A stretch of 64,000 nt of DNA from Christiangramia lutea (GCF_022489035.1 NZ_JAKVTV010000002.1:310001-374000), one strand, 5' to 3'. Counted from the stretch's first letter, positions 35,721 through 45,446 are shown. The notes: generated from the letters alone by a model not told the origin. Program-made: numbers and translations.

Positions 35721-37825
35721 ATGAAAGTTTACGATGATAAGCACATAAAGAACGTGGTTTTTGTAGGTGCTCACAATAGCGGCAAAACAACCCTTGCCGA
35801 AACTATGCTCTTTGAGGCCGGACTAATTAACAGAAGAGGTAGCGTAGAAAATAAAAATACAGTTGCAGATTACCACGAAATTGAACTTGAGAAGTCCAAC
35901 TCAATTTTTGCTACTCCTTTACATACAGAATGGAGGAATTACAAGATTAACATTATCGATACACCAGGGCTGGATGATTTCATCGGTGAAGTTATTTCCT
36001 CAATCCGTGTAGCAGATACCATTGTAACCCTTATTAATGGGCAACAGGGAGTGGAGGTAGGAACAGAGATTATCTGGAATTACATTGATAAATACAGGAA
36101 ACCTACATTATTTGTGATCAACCAAATAGATCATCCGGGTTTCAATGCTGAGAAAAATCTAAATTCCATCAGGAATCTTGTGGGAAATAATGCTGTACAA
36201 ATACAGTATCCCATTAAAAAAGATGGAGCTCAATGCATTATTGATGTTTTAAAAATGAAGATGTATAAATTTTCTTCGGAAGGAGGGAAACCTGATAAAC
36301 TGGAGATTCCGGAAGATCAGAAAGAAAAAGCCGATTATCTCCATAATGAACTGGTTGAAAAAGCTGCTGAGAACGATGAAGACCTCATGGAAAAGTTCTT
36401 TGAAAACGGTAGTCTTACCGAAGATGAAATGAGAAAAGGAATAAAGGCCGGGATGCTGAATCATGAACTCTTCCCTGTTTTTTGTGTTTCAGCCCTGAAT
36501 GATATGGGAAGTGGAAGACTCATGGGATTTATTGACAATGTTTGTCCTGCCGCAGCTGATGTAAAAATAGGGGAGAGTACCGCCGGGCAAGACATTAATC
36601 CGGTAAGAGATGAGCCAACAATTTTATTCGTGTTCAAAACAGTACACCAGCCAAACCTGGGCCAGGTTTCGTTTTTTAAGGTAAAGAGGGGAGAAATAAA
36701 GCTTAATGACAAACTGGTGAATTCACGCACAGGTGAAACCGAAACCCTAAACCAGCTTTTTATAATGGACGGCAAACAGCGTATCTCGGTATCCCGTCTT
36801 ACGGTAGGAGATATTGGTGCCAGCCTCAAATTAAAGTCAACCGAGACTAATGATACCCTTCACACCCTGGAAAAAGAAACGATTGTTAAACCTATCCAAT
36901 ATCCTCAACCCAGGTTTAAAAAAGCAATTATGGCGGTTAATAACAAAGATGAAGAAAAACTAAGTGAAGCCTTAAAAAAGATCCATAGCCAGGATCCTAC
37001 AGTTGAAATAAGTTATTCGAAAGAGGGAAGACAGCTTATCGTTGCCTGCCAGGGAGAATTACATTTGGCCATAGTGGAATGGATCCTGAAAAATGTTTAC
37101 GGAGTTGAAGTTAACTTTGACAAGCCGAAAATATCATTCAGGGAAACCATACAGAGATCGGCCAATGCAAATTATAGACATAAGAAGCAATCTGGTGGCT
37201 CTGGTCAGTTTGCCCAGGTGCATATTAAAATTGAACCCTTCTATGAAAATATGCCTGAACCTGAAGGATTTAATATCCGAGGAAAGGAAGAAGTAAAACT
37301 TCCCTGGGGAGGTAAGCTCATTTTCTATAACTGTATCGTAGGTGGAGCATAGATCAGCGATATTTGCCTTCTGTGATGAAGGGTGTACTTGAAGTTATGG
37401 AAGAGGGACCATTAACGGGTTCTTATATAAGAGATGTAAGGGTAATGGTATACGATGGAAAGATGCACTCTGTAGATTCTAATGATATTTCTTTTAAGAT
37501 CGCGGGTGCACATGCATTCAGAGAAGCTTTTCTGAATGCGCAACCTAAACTCCTGGAACCAACCATGGAATTATTTGTGAAGGTGCCTGAGGATATGGTT
37601 GGAAATGTAATGACCGATCTGCAATCGCGAAGGGCTGTTATACAAGGTATAGATAGCGACGCAAACTACCAGATATTAAAGTGTATCGCTCCGGAATCTG
37701 AACTTTACGGTTATTCCACCGATCTTAGGTCACTAACTCAGGGTAGAGCGACATTCAGAACCAGCTTTTCTGCTTACCAACCGGTACCAAATAATGTTCA
37801 AAAAAATATGGTTAATTCTTCCTAA
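35721..37825 (+). pseudogene. EF-G-like translational GTPase paralogue split by a frameshift
   Basis: Codons from 35721 encode an EF-G-like protein with G1 GAHNSGKTT, G3 DTPG, G4 NQID, domain II (IKLNDKLVNSRTGE) and the start of domain IV (SGGSGQFAQVHI). The frame stops at TAG 37350-37352 right after FYNCIVGGA. Adding one A there restores IDQRYLPSVMKGVLEVMEEG and continues through domain V to the stop at 37825, for about 700 residues in all. There is no obvious slippery heptamer, so a single-base deletion, real or from sequencing, is the best reading. The G1 sequence and length mark it as a paralogue of the EF-G2 type, not the main elongation factor. Confidence 0.8.
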
Positions 37826-38004
37826 CAAAAATTATATTAGAAATATAAAATAAGATTTAACACAGTAAGATGTTTACTTACAGTTATTTAGGTTTAAATT
37901 TAACCTGCGATTTATTTAGCTAACCCTCCCACAGAACCACCTCATTTATTTAACCTATCTCGCTTTAGATTTAAATATTTAGATAACCAATCAATTTTAA
38001 TATT

Positions 38005-38385
38005 ATGAGTAATGCAGTAATTATTACCGTGGCATTAAAGAATTCAAATGATAATCCACCAAAATTAAAACTAATAGATTCGTTAGGAGGTTCTGGCGAT
38101 AACAATTTGAATACCGAGGTAGCTCTGGGTGCAAATGTCACCTGGGTACCAGATCTAGCATCAGGAATACAGAGTATCGAAATTGTACCAAAGGAAAATG
38201 AAACCAGCATATTTTCTACAAATCCTCATAATACAGGAAATGGAAATTATGAGGCTAGCATCGTAGAAAAGGAACCGGAAAAGAACGGGAAAAAGATCAA
38301 AAGTGAAGATTACTCCATTAAGTTTTATATAGATGGTGATCCGCAAAATTATACAGATGACCCAAAACTATCGATCAAAACCTGA
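38005..38385 (+). CDS. Small beta-rich protein of unknown function, module copy A
   Basis: The 126-residue protein opens SNAVIITVALKNSNDNPPKL and ends in YSIKFYIDGD, then a DDPKL motif. Alternating strands and turns predict a small beta sandwich. It has no signal peptide or membrane segment, so it should be cytosolic. A clear paralogue lies at 40487 (SSNAIIITVSLKNSNSNPPKL, ending YQIGFKIYGD, SDPVL). Each copy is followed immediately by a TPR adenylate cyclase gene, here 27 bases later. The strict pairing suggests joint function, for example sensing or output for the cyclase, but this is inference. I do not recognise a named family. Confidence 0.75.
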   Translation: MSNAVIITVALKNSNDNPPKLKLIDSLGGSGDNNLNTEVALGANVTWVPDLASGIQSIEIVPKENETSIFSTNPHNTGNGNYEASIVEKEPEKNGKKIKSEDYSIKFYIDGDPQNYTDDPKLSIKT

Positions 38386-38412
38386 TAAATCTTAAAGAAA
38401 ACTGAATTCCCT

Positions 38413-40278
38413 ATGTTCAGCAAACAAAAGGTCTGCTTAGTTATAGGCTTAATTCTTCATTTGCAAATTTCTGTATTGGCACAGGATCAAAAACTGGCCG
38501 ATAGCCTGAGATATGCTTATGATGAAGGAAATTTTGAGAATGAACTGGAAGTTCTACAGAAAATTTCGGAATACGAAAGCGACCCCAGTATTGCCTTGAA
38601 CTATTCTGAAATTTTAATTGAAAAAGCAATAAAGAGATCGGAATATGGATTTGCCCATTCCGGATTTTTACAAAAAGGGAATCATTTACAATCACTTGGT
38701 AATTATACCGAAGCTTTGCAGGCTTACTTCGAAAGTGAAAAGCAGGCCGATTTAGCAGATGATAACCTTGGGAAAGCTGGGGTTTTGATCTCTATTGCCG
38801 ACACCTATTCTGAAATGGGCAATTCCAGGAATGCAAAATCATATTATCGCCGTGGGCTAAAGGAAATTAGGGTGCTCAATGATTCAATCGTGCTGGGAAC
38901 AACCCTGTTGAATGCTGGAGATGAATATCTCAAGACAAAGCATTATGATAGTGCTATGCATTATTTTGAAGAGTCTAAATTGATTTTTCAAAAACTGGAG
39001 ATTCCCATAGGATTGGCTTATAATTATGGAAATTCCGGAATGGTTTACGCCGAAACAGGCCGGGATTCTCTCGCTGAAAAGAATATACTTGCTGCCATAG
39101 ATATTCTGGAAGAATTAGAAGATTATCATCCCATAGCCGTATATCTCACATATTTGTCCGACATCTATATACGGAAGAATAATACGGAAATGGCATTTTA
39201 TTATGCTGATAAAAGTTTAAGCCTGGCCAGGAAACAGGATCTAAAAAAGGAAATTAGCGCTGCACACCTGAAGCTGGCACAATTAAATAAAGCTGTTGGA
39301 AATTTTGAAGAAGCTTATGGCCATTATGAAAACTATGTAGTTTATAGAGACAGCATAAAAAATATTACAGCCGTTCAGGAAATGGCGCGCTTACGTACCG
39401 AAAATGAAATTGCAAAAAAACAAAATGAGGTAGATCTCCTCGCTCAAAAAGAAAAAACACAAAAGGCGGTGATGATCGCAACTGGAATAGCCCTGCTTCT
39501 AATTGGATCGATCGCTTTTGGTTTATTCAGAAGAAATAAATTCATTTCCAGAACCAAAGAGATCATTGAAAAAGAGCGAAACAGGTCAGATCAATTATTG
39601 CAGAATATCCTGCCAGAAGAAACCGCTCTGGAATTAAAGAATTCCGGGAAAGTGAAATCCAAAAGGTTCGATTCTGTAAGCGTACTTTTTGCCGATTTTG
39701 TTGGCTTCACCAAATATTCTGAACAGCTAAGCCCGGAAGAGGTTGTGGACAGTGTAGATTTCTATTTTTCCAAATTTGACGAGATCATTGAAAAATATAA
39801 GCTTGAAAAGATCAAGACCTTAGGTGATTGTTATATGTGTGCCGGTGGATTGCCTTTTCCGGTAAAAGACCACGCCCAAAGGCTGGTACTCGCGGCATTT
39901 GAAATGATCGAATTCGTTCGGCACTTTAAGGCTAAATCTGAAATAGACAGTAAAGAGGTGGTCTTTAATATGAAAATCGGAATCAATTCCGGACCGGTAG
40001 TAGCCGGGGTGGTAGGAACGAAAAAATTCGCCTATGATATTTGGGGCGATACCGTAAATATTGCTTCCAGGATGGAATCACTGTCAGAACCGGGACAAAT
40101 AAATATTTCTGATAGCACCTGTAATTTGATCAGGGAAGATTTCATCTGCGAATATAGAGGCGAGATGGAGGTAAAGAACAGGGCGGTAATGAAGATGTAT
40201 TTTGTGAAAGGGGTAAAAGAAAAATCAAGAAAATCTATTCTTGCCGAAGCCAACAGTAGTAATCAAAAGGGAATTTAG
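38413..40278 (+). CDS. Membrane TPR-containing class III adenylate cyclase, module copy A
   Basis: The 621-residue protein has a signal peptide (about 1-23). TPR repeats follow (about 65-325; SYSEMGNSRNAKSYYRRGL and similar), then a membrane helix (about 352-372, MIATGIALLLIGSIAFGLF), a linker with NILPEET, and a C-terminal class III cyclase domain (about 415-605). Catalytic residues are visible: metal Asp428 (FADFVGFT) and Asp472 (KTLGDCY), base-selecting Lys468 and Asp542 (YDIWGD), Asn549 and Arg553 (NIASRM). The Lys/Asp pair predicts cAMP rather than cGMP. The TPRs should be periplasmic and the cyclase cytosolic, a sensor design. It is 27 bases after a small unknown protein gene and has a full paralogue at 40899. 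Confidence 0.9.
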   Translation: MFSKQKVCLVIGLILHLQISVLAQDQKLADSLRYAYDEGNFENELEVLQKISEYESDPSIALNYSEILIEKAIKRSEYGFAHSGFLQKGNHLQSLGNYTEALQAYFESEKQADLADDNLGKAGVLISIADTYSEMGNSRNAKSYYRRGLKEIRVLNDSIVLGTTLLNAGDEYLKTKHYDSAMHYFEESKLIFQKLEIPIGLAYNYGNSGMVYAETGRDSLAEKNILAAIDILEELEDYHPIAVYLTYLSDIYIRKNNTEMAFYYADKSLSLARKQDLKKEISAAHLKLAQLNKAVGNFEEAYGHYENYVVYRDSIKNITAVQEMARLRTENEIAKKQNEVDLLAQKEKTQKAVMIATGIALLLIGSIAFGLFRRNKFISRTKEIIEKERNRSDQLLQNILPEETALELKNSGKVKSKRFDSVSVLFADFVGFTKYSEQLSPEEVVDSVDFYFSKFDEIIEKYKLEKIKTLGDCYMCAGGLPFPVKDHAQRLVLAAFEMIEFVRHFKAKSEIDSKEVVFNMKIGINSGPVVAGVVGTKKFAYDIWGDTVNIASRMESLSEPGQINISDSTCNLIREDFICEYRGEMEVKNRAVMKMYFVKGVKEKSRKSILAEANSSNQKGI

Positions 40279-40486
40279 ATGCTCTATATCAACATTTTCA
40301 ACCTTTGGTTTTCTTTAACTCAATGAATGTATGACCTTGTAAGTCAACGAATTATATATATTCTAATTCGGGAAATCTAAAAATTTCTCCTAAATTTACA
40401 AATCCCTGAAAACCAGAACGAAACCCTCTTTGGTTTTAATTTGTCTCATCTCTTTTTGTCGTAATCAACCAATTCAAATAAATAAA

Positions 40487-40897
40487 ATGGAAACCAACCA
40501 AAATTCAAAAGTCATGAGTAGTAATGCAATAATTATTACAGTTAGTTTAAAGAACTCTAATTCCAATCCACCAAAACTGAAATTAAAAGATTCAAAAGGT
40601 AAAAACCCTAAAAATGAAAATTTAACTACAGATGTTTTTCCTGGTAATGTAATAACCTGGATTCCAAATGATAGTTCCGGTGTTAGCGAATTAACCGATA
40701 TCAAATTAAAGAATAAGGATGGTACAAACCTTCTGGAGGGTTCCATTTCCAGATTAGGAAACAAACTGCAGGGGAAAGTAATAGGGGAACCACTTACTCC
40801 TCCAGGTAAGGACAGAATGGTTTATCAAATTGGATTCAAAATATATGGAGATGATAATGAATATTGGAGCGATCCGGTATTACAAATGAATTATTAG
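40487..40897 (+). CDS. Small beta-rich protein of unknown function, module copy B
   Basis: The 136-residue protein is the paralogue of the gene at 38005. Shared features include the opening NAIIITVSLKNSNSNPPKLKL, a central TWIPNDSSG, and the end YQIGFKIYGDDNEYWSDPVLQ. Spacing and loops differ, so the duplication is not recent. The ATG at 40487 follows an A-rich leader (AATAAA); an inner ATG at 40514 aligns better with copy A and is possible. It has no signal peptide. The cyclase gene starts two bases after its stop, an even tighter link than in copy A. The function is unknown. Confidence 0.75.
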   Translation: METNQNSKVMSSNAIIITVSLKNSNSNPPKLKLKDSKGKNPKNENLTTDVFPGNVITWIPNDSSGVSELTDIKLKNKDGTNLLEGSISRLGNKLQGKVIGEPLTPPGKDRMVYQIGFKIYGDDNEYWSDPVLQMNY

Positions 40898-40898
40898 T

Positions 40899-42773
40899 AT
40901 GAGGAACCCGCCCAAGTTTTTTTTATTTAAATCTTTGATCATTCTTCTTTTCGCAATTTCATTTGCTTCAGCTCAAAATACTAAAGCTTTAGATAGCCTT
41001 ATTGAACAATATGAATTGGGAAAAGTTGAGGGGGATAATTTGCCAATTTTAAAGCAAATAGCCGAAAAACTACAGAATCCTGAGCGTAAAAAGAAGTATG
41101 CCGATTTGCTTATTCAGGAAGCGGCGAAGGATACTAACTATTTATATCTCATAAGTGGATATCTTCAGAAAGGACATGCTTTTCAATTAAAAGGCGATTA
41201 TGCTGATGCCTTGGAGGCCTACTTTAAAAGCAGGGATCTTTCCGTTAAGAGTGATGATGACTTAGGTGTTGGAGCAGCTACAATCTCTATTGCCAACACT
41301 TATGCAATGAGCGGAAACTTTAAAACTGCTAATGACTATTATGATAATGGTATAGAATCACTAAGAAAAATTGGAGATAGTGTTCGTATCGCTACAGCCT
41401 TGCAAAATGCCGGTGATTTTGCGTTTAAGGCTGGATTTTATGATGAAGCCCTGGAATACCTGGAAGAATCCAAAGAGATTTTTTCGAGAAAAAATTTTCA
41501 ATTAGGCCTGGCATATTCGATAGGGACCATAGGTATGGTATATGCCGATCAAAATAAAGAGGAATTAGCCAGGGAGAATATGAATCAGGCTATTGGTATG
41601 CTCGAAGAACAAAAGCAGTACTATCCTATATCTGAATTTCTGATGAGTTTCTCCAATATATATGCAAAGCAGGATGAATTAGATCTGGCAATTTCCTATG
41701 CAAACAGAAGTTTAATCCTGGCCAAAGAATATAATTTGAAAGACCAGATAAGTGAAGCAAATCTTCAGCTTTCTGAACTCTATAAACAAAAAGCTAATTA
41801 TCAATCAGCTTACGAATATTATAGGGACCATATTAAGTTCAGAGATAGTATTACCAATGTTGGGGCCGTTCAGGAAATGGCTAGAATACGTACAGATAAT
41901 GAGATCGCCCGAAAACAGGTGGAGATCGATCTTATGGAGCAACAAAGAAGAACCCAGAAATTTATTGGAATTGCCACTGCCGTTGCTCTGCTATCTATTA
42001 TAATAATTGCCATTGGTCTTTACAGAAGAAATAAATACATAAATAAGACTAAAAAGATCATTGAAAATGAGAGAAACAGGTCAGATAAACTTTTATTGAA
42101 TATTCTTCCGGAAGAAACCGCCAGGGAATTAAAATTTGCCGGTAGGGTGAAATCCAAAAAATTTGAAATGGTCAGCGTGCTTTTTGCGGACATAGTGGGA
42201 TTTACAAAAATATCGGAAACCTTCTCACCTGAAGATCTGGTAAAAAAAGTGGATAATTACTTTTCAAAATTCGACCAGTTAATGGAAAAATATTCCCTCG
42301 AAAAGATTAAAACCATGGGCGATTGTTACATGTGTGCCGGAGGTTTGCCTTTTCCTTCAAAAGAACACGCTGTGAATATTGTTCTTGTAGCTTTTGAGAT
42401 GATGGACTACATGCATGAAATGAGGAGAAGAAATGAAGAATTATACAATTTCCATTTAAGAATTGGAATAAACTCGGGACCTGTAGTAGCCGGGGTAGTG
42501 GGTAGTAAAAAATTCAGTTATGATATTTGGGGTGACACTGTAAATATCGCTTCAAGGATGGAATCCAGTTCAGAAATGGATAAAATAAATGTTTCTGCCA
42601 ACACCTATGAATTAATTAAAGATGATTTTGATTGCGAATACAGGGGAGAGATAGAGGTTAAGAATAAGGGATCTATGAGGATGTACTATGTAAAGGCAAT
42701 TAAGAACAAAACACTTCTGAATGACCTAAAAGCCAGAATTGGTAAAAAGGAGCTATTGAAGGAATCTGGTTAG
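40899..42773 (+). CDS. Membrane TPR-containing class III adenylate cyclase, module copy B
   Basis: The 624-residue protein repeats the architecture of the gene at 38413: signal peptide (about 1-25, ending ASAQ), TPRs (about 70-330), a membrane helix (about 355-375, IGIATAVALLSIIIIAIGLY) and a cyclase domain. Catalytic residues are Asp431 (FADIVGFT), Asp475 (KTMGDCY), Lys471, Asp542 (YDIWGD), Asn549 and Arg553, again predicting adenylate cyclase activity. Two complete catalytic copies side by side, each behind its own small partner, suggest two inputs feeding cAMP rather than redundancy. Its stop overlaps the convergent GNAT gene by four bases. Confidence 0.9.
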   Translation: MRNPPKFFLFKSLIILLFAISFASAQNTKALDSLIEQYELGKVEGDNLPILKQIAEKLQNPERKKKYADLLIQEAAKDTNYLYLISGYLQKGHAFQLKGDYADALEAYFKSRDLSVKSDDDLGVGAATISIANTYAMSGNFKTANDYYDNGIESLRKIGDSVRIATALQNAGDFAFKAGFYDEALEYLEESKEIFSRKNFQLGLAYSIGTIGMVYADQNKEELARENMNQAIGMLEEQKQYYPISEFLMSFSNIYAKQDELDLAISYANRSLILAKEYNLKDQISEANLQLSELYKQKANYQSAYEYYRDHIKFRDSITNVGAVQEMARIRTDNEIARKQVEIDLMEQQRRTQKFIGIATAVALLSIIIIAIGLYRRNKYINKTKKIIENERNRSDKLLLNILPEETARELKFAGRVKSKKFEMVSVLFADIVGFTKISETFSPEDLVKKVDNYFSKFDQLMEKYSLEKIKTMGDCYMCAGGLPFPSKEHAVNIVLVAFEMMDYMHEMRRRNEELYNFHLRIGINSGPVVAGVVGSKKFSYDIWGDTVNIASRMESSSEMDKINVSANTYELIKDDFDCEYRGEIEVKNKGSMRMYYVKAIKNKTLLNDLKARIGKKELLKESG

Positions 42774-43234
42774 AACTCATTTTTATTAAGCGTTTTCGCA
42801 AAACAGAGGCTGTTTTCCATATTCTCGTATGGACTGTATTTATTGATTCTTTTATAATTATTCCTGGTATATAGACCTATTGCTTCTGTTTGTCTTTTCC
42901 CGGTTTCCAGTATACATTTGGTATAACCCAATTCTGAAGCCCATAATTCAAGGATTCTGAGTATTTTACTCGCATAACCTTTATTGCGCTCACCGGGAAG
43001 TACAAACATTCTTTTGATCTCCACTATGCCTTCAGAATATTTTTTGATCGCTCCGCAGGCAACCGGAGTGTTCTCTTTATATAAAAGGACCACGTGTTTT
43101 ATTTTATCTAATTTGTTGAACTGATCATAAAAATCATGTTCATCTCCATCACATACGGCAAGATATTCATCAAGCTTCTTTACCAGGTGTATAAAATCCT
43201 GGTCATCTGAATTTGTTCTTTTTATTCTTATCAT
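42770..43234 (-). CDS. GNAT-family N-acetyltransferase
   Basis: The 154-residue protein has the GNAT core: VACGAIKKYSEGIVEIKRMFVLPGERNKGYASKILRILELWASELGY. The acetyl-CoA pyrophosphate-binding R/Q-x-x-G-x-G/A pattern appears as RNKGYA. Strand 4 (EIKRMFVLP) and the following helix are typical. The acceptor is unknown. It is a single gene facing the cyclase operon, with four bases of stop overlap. There is a 133-base gap upstream to the divergent PepSY-like gene. Confidence 0.9.
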   Translation of the reverse strand: MIRIKRTNSDDQDFIHLVKKLDEYLAVCDGDEHDFYDQFNKLDKIKHVVLLYKENTPVACGAIKKYSEGIVEIKRMFVLPGERNKGYASKILRILELWASELGYTKCILETGKRQTEAIGLYTRNNYKRINKYSPYENMENSLCFAKTLNKNEF

Positions 43235-43367
43235 TTTGGAAAGAATTTGGACTTTTTAAAGTATAAATACTTTCTGAAATATGAATGCCTAAAGCAAAAT
43301 TAAAATTTATGATTTCATTGGGGGCTAAACATTCCGGTGCTTTTTAGTTTTATGGAAAAGTAAGAAT

Positions 43368-43808
43368 ATGAGAAAAATATCTGTTTATATAGCCTTTTGT
43401 TTTAGTATTGGCTTACTTAGTTGCCAGGAGAAAAATCAAAAGGATGGAGAGGTTCCAGAGGCTGTAAAAATTGCCTTTCAAAAGAAATACCCGGGAGAGA
43501 ATGATCCTGACTGGGAACAGGATGATCATGGTTACTGGGAGTCTCATTTCAAAAAAGATGGAGAGAAATATAGGGCCGATTTTAATGCTGATGGTACCTG
43601 GATAGAAACTGAAAACGATATAAAGAAAAAAAATTTACCTGAAGCAATAAAAAAGGCAATTAAGGAAAAATATTCGGAATATAAGATCGCTGAAGTAGAA
43701 CATGTTTTAAATGCCGAAAAGGGGGAATTCTTTGATGTTGAATTTAAACAAAAAGGCAAAAATAAAGACGTAATGTTTCGTGCAGACGGTTCTGAGATCA
43801 AGGAATAA
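43368..43808 (+). CDS. PepSY-like (DUF2874-type) lipoprotein
   Basis: The 146-residue protein has a lipobox LLSC (Cys about 19) and two PepSY-like repeats (VPEAVKIAFQKKYPGENDPDWEQDDHGYW and LPEAIKKAIKEKYSEYKIAEVEHVL). Each repeat is followed by strands of the form YRADFNADGTWIETE or DVMFRADGSEIKE. Such periplasmic proteins are thought to inhibit proteases or bind cell-envelope components. It starts an apparent operon with a metallo-hydrolase and an MsrA-like gene, with spacers of three and six bases. Confidence 0.85.
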   Translation: MRKISVYIAFCFSIGLLSCQEKNQKDGEVPEAVKIAFQKKYPGENDPDWEQDDHGYWESHFKKDGEKYRADFNADGTWIETENDIKKKNLPEAIKKAIKEKYSEYKIAEVEHVLNAEKGEFFDVEFKQKGKNKDVMFRADGSEIKE

Positions 43809-43811
43809 GGT

Positions 43812-44852
43812 ATGAGAAGGCAATTTGGAGCAAAACCCAGAAAAGAAGATCTTGAAAAATATACCAGATCTAATAACTGGCAGGTAAATAAGTTCCAGAA
43901 CCTCGAGGACACCAGTATGAATATCAATATTCAGGATCTCCCGAAATTGCTATACAAACAATTCTGCCAAAAACAGGGTCGAGAACCTGAGAAGCCAATT
44001 CCTATTGAACCTTTCGATAAGGCTGATTTTTTGAAAGAGTCCAGTGATTCTAAACTCATTTGGTACGGACATTCGGTTTTGCTTTTAAGGCTGAATTCTA
44101 AAACCATTCTTATAGATCCTATGTTTGGCCAGGATGCCGCACCAATCTCTCCCTTCGGTATAAAACGCTTTAGTAATGACACACTAAATATTATCGATGA
44201 TTTACCCGAAATCGATCTTGCCTTGATATCTCATGATCACTATGACCACCTGGATCTTAATAGCATTCAAAAATTGATTCCAAAAGTCAGGAAATTTGGT
44301 ATGGCCCTTGGTGTTGCCAGGCATCTTAAAAAATGGGGTGTTCCGGAAAATAAAATGGTAGAATTAGACTGGTGGGAAGATCTTAATTTTAATGACATTA
44401 AGATCACATTTACTCCAACCAGGCATTTTTCAGGGAGAGGACTCATGGACCGTTCAAGATCTCTCTGGGGAGGATGGGTTTTAAGAACACCTAAGGAAAA
44501 TATCTGGTTTAGTGGAGATAGTGGATATGGAAATCATTTTAAGGAAATAGGAGAGAGGTTGGGTCCTTTTGATTTTGGGATCATGGAATGCGGTCAGTAC
44601 AACGAGAAGTGGCATCAGATACATATGTATCCTGAAGAAAGTATTCAAGCAGCTTTAGACGTGGGATTGAAAAAGATTATGGCAGTACATTGGGCGGGAT
44701 TTGCACTGGCACAACACCACTGGAAAGATCCAATTCGAAGGTTTATAAGCGCTGCAGCCGGTACCAGTCTAAAATTAAGCCATCCGAAACCTGGAGAAAT
44801 TTTTACTGTTAAACAATTAAAAGATCATTCCTGGTGGGAAGCATTTAAATGA
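43812..44852 (+). CDS. Metallo-beta-lactamase-fold hydrolase, NAPE-PLD/UlaG-like
   Basis: The 346-residue protein has the metal motif HDHYDH (His141, His143, Asp145, His146). Further ligands are in RHFSGRGLMDRSRSLWGGW, FSGDSGYG (Asp) and VHWAGFALAQHHW (His). The LIWYGHSVLLLRLNSKTILIDP strand is typical of NAPE-PLD-like phospholipid hydrolases. It has no signal peptide. It follows the PepSY-like lipoprotein by three bases and precedes an MsrA-like gene by six. Cleavage of a phosphodiester lipid is likely by family, but the substrate is not known. Confidence 0.9.
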   Translation: MRRQFGAKPRKEDLEKYTRSNNWQVNKFQNLEDTSMNINIQDLPKLLYKQFCQKQGREPEKPIPIEPFDKADFLKESSDSKLIWYGHSVLLLRLNSKTILIDPMFGQDAAPISPFGIKRFSNDTLNIIDDLPEIDLALISHDHYDHLDLNSIQKLIPKVRKFGMALGVARHLKKWGVPENKMVELDWWEDLNFNDIKITFTPTRHFSGRGLMDRSRSLWGGWVLRTPKENIWFSGDSGYGNHFKEIGERLGPFDFGIMECGQYNEKWHQIHMYPEESIQAALDVGLKKIMAVHWAGFALAQHHWKDPIRRFISAAAGTSLKLSHPKPGEIFTVKQLKDHSWWEAFK

Positions 44853-44858
44853 TTTCTT

Positions 44859-45344
44859 ATGAACGATTTAGTGAGAATTGGATTAGGTGGAGGTTGTCAT
44901 TGGTGTACCGAGGCAGTTTTTCAAAGCCTGAAGGGAGTTAAAAAGGTTGATCAAGGCTATATTTCCGCGAGTAATGATACAGATACTTTTTTTGAAGGCG
45001 TGATTGTCCATTTTAATCCAGAGATTATAAATCTGGAAATTCTTATTGAGATTCATTTGAAAACTCACCAGAGTGCTAAAAATCATAGTTTGCGTTCCAG
45101 ATATCTTTCAGCGATCTATGCCTTTGATAAACTTCAGTATGCTGAAGCGAAAAATAAATTAAAACGACTCTCAGAACAGAGCCTAGATTTTATTACTCAG
45201 GTTCATTTCCTTGGAGAATTTAAGGCTTCTCGTGAACAAATAACCAATTATTACAAAACAGACCCTGAAAGACCATTTTGTAAGAAGTATATAGTTCCGA
45301 AGTTGGAACTCATTCAGAATGATTTTGTAAATTACATCAAATAG
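44859..45344 (+). CDS. Divergent MsrA-like peptide-methionine sulfoxide reductase
   Basis: The 161-residue protein keeps the catalytic motif GGGCHWCTEAVFQSLKGV, aligning to GGCFWCxE of MsrA, and the GYISASNDTDTFFEGVIVHFNP region with the conserved Glu. The segment that carries an Asp and the sequence GTQYRS in standard MsrA reads KNHSLRSRYLSAIY here, so one catalytic acid is missing. It may reduce methionine sulfoxide less well or act on another substrate. It ends a three-gene operon with a PepSY-like lipoprotein and a metallo-hydrolase. Confidence 0.8.
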   Translation: MNDLVRIGLGGGCHWCTEAVFQSLKGVKKVDQGYISASNDTDTFFEGVIVHFNPEIINLEILIEIHLKTHQSAKNHSLRSRYLSAIYAFDKLQYAEAKNKLKRLSEQSLDFITQVHFLGEFKASREQITNYYKTDPERPFCKKYIVPKLELIQNDFVNYIK

Positions 45345-45446
45345 GCAGTTTACACCCTATAGAAAGTTGTTTCGATTGCATCCCCAAAGCATATTCTAAT
45401 TGGTACCCTGTAGATTTTTGTTATTCACTAAACTCATTAGCCTGGT

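Noticed and set aside
37340-37376. Programmed -1 frameshift in the EF-G-like gene
   Set aside because: There is no X-XXY-YYZ slippery sequence or convincing downstream pseudoknot, and the deficit of one A restores the family sequence exactly, so a deletion is simpler.
37889-37906. Near-palindrome AGGTTTAAATTTAACC before the cyclase module
   Set aside because: It is imperfect and A/T-rich, with no repeat before copy B, so a regulatory role is not supported.
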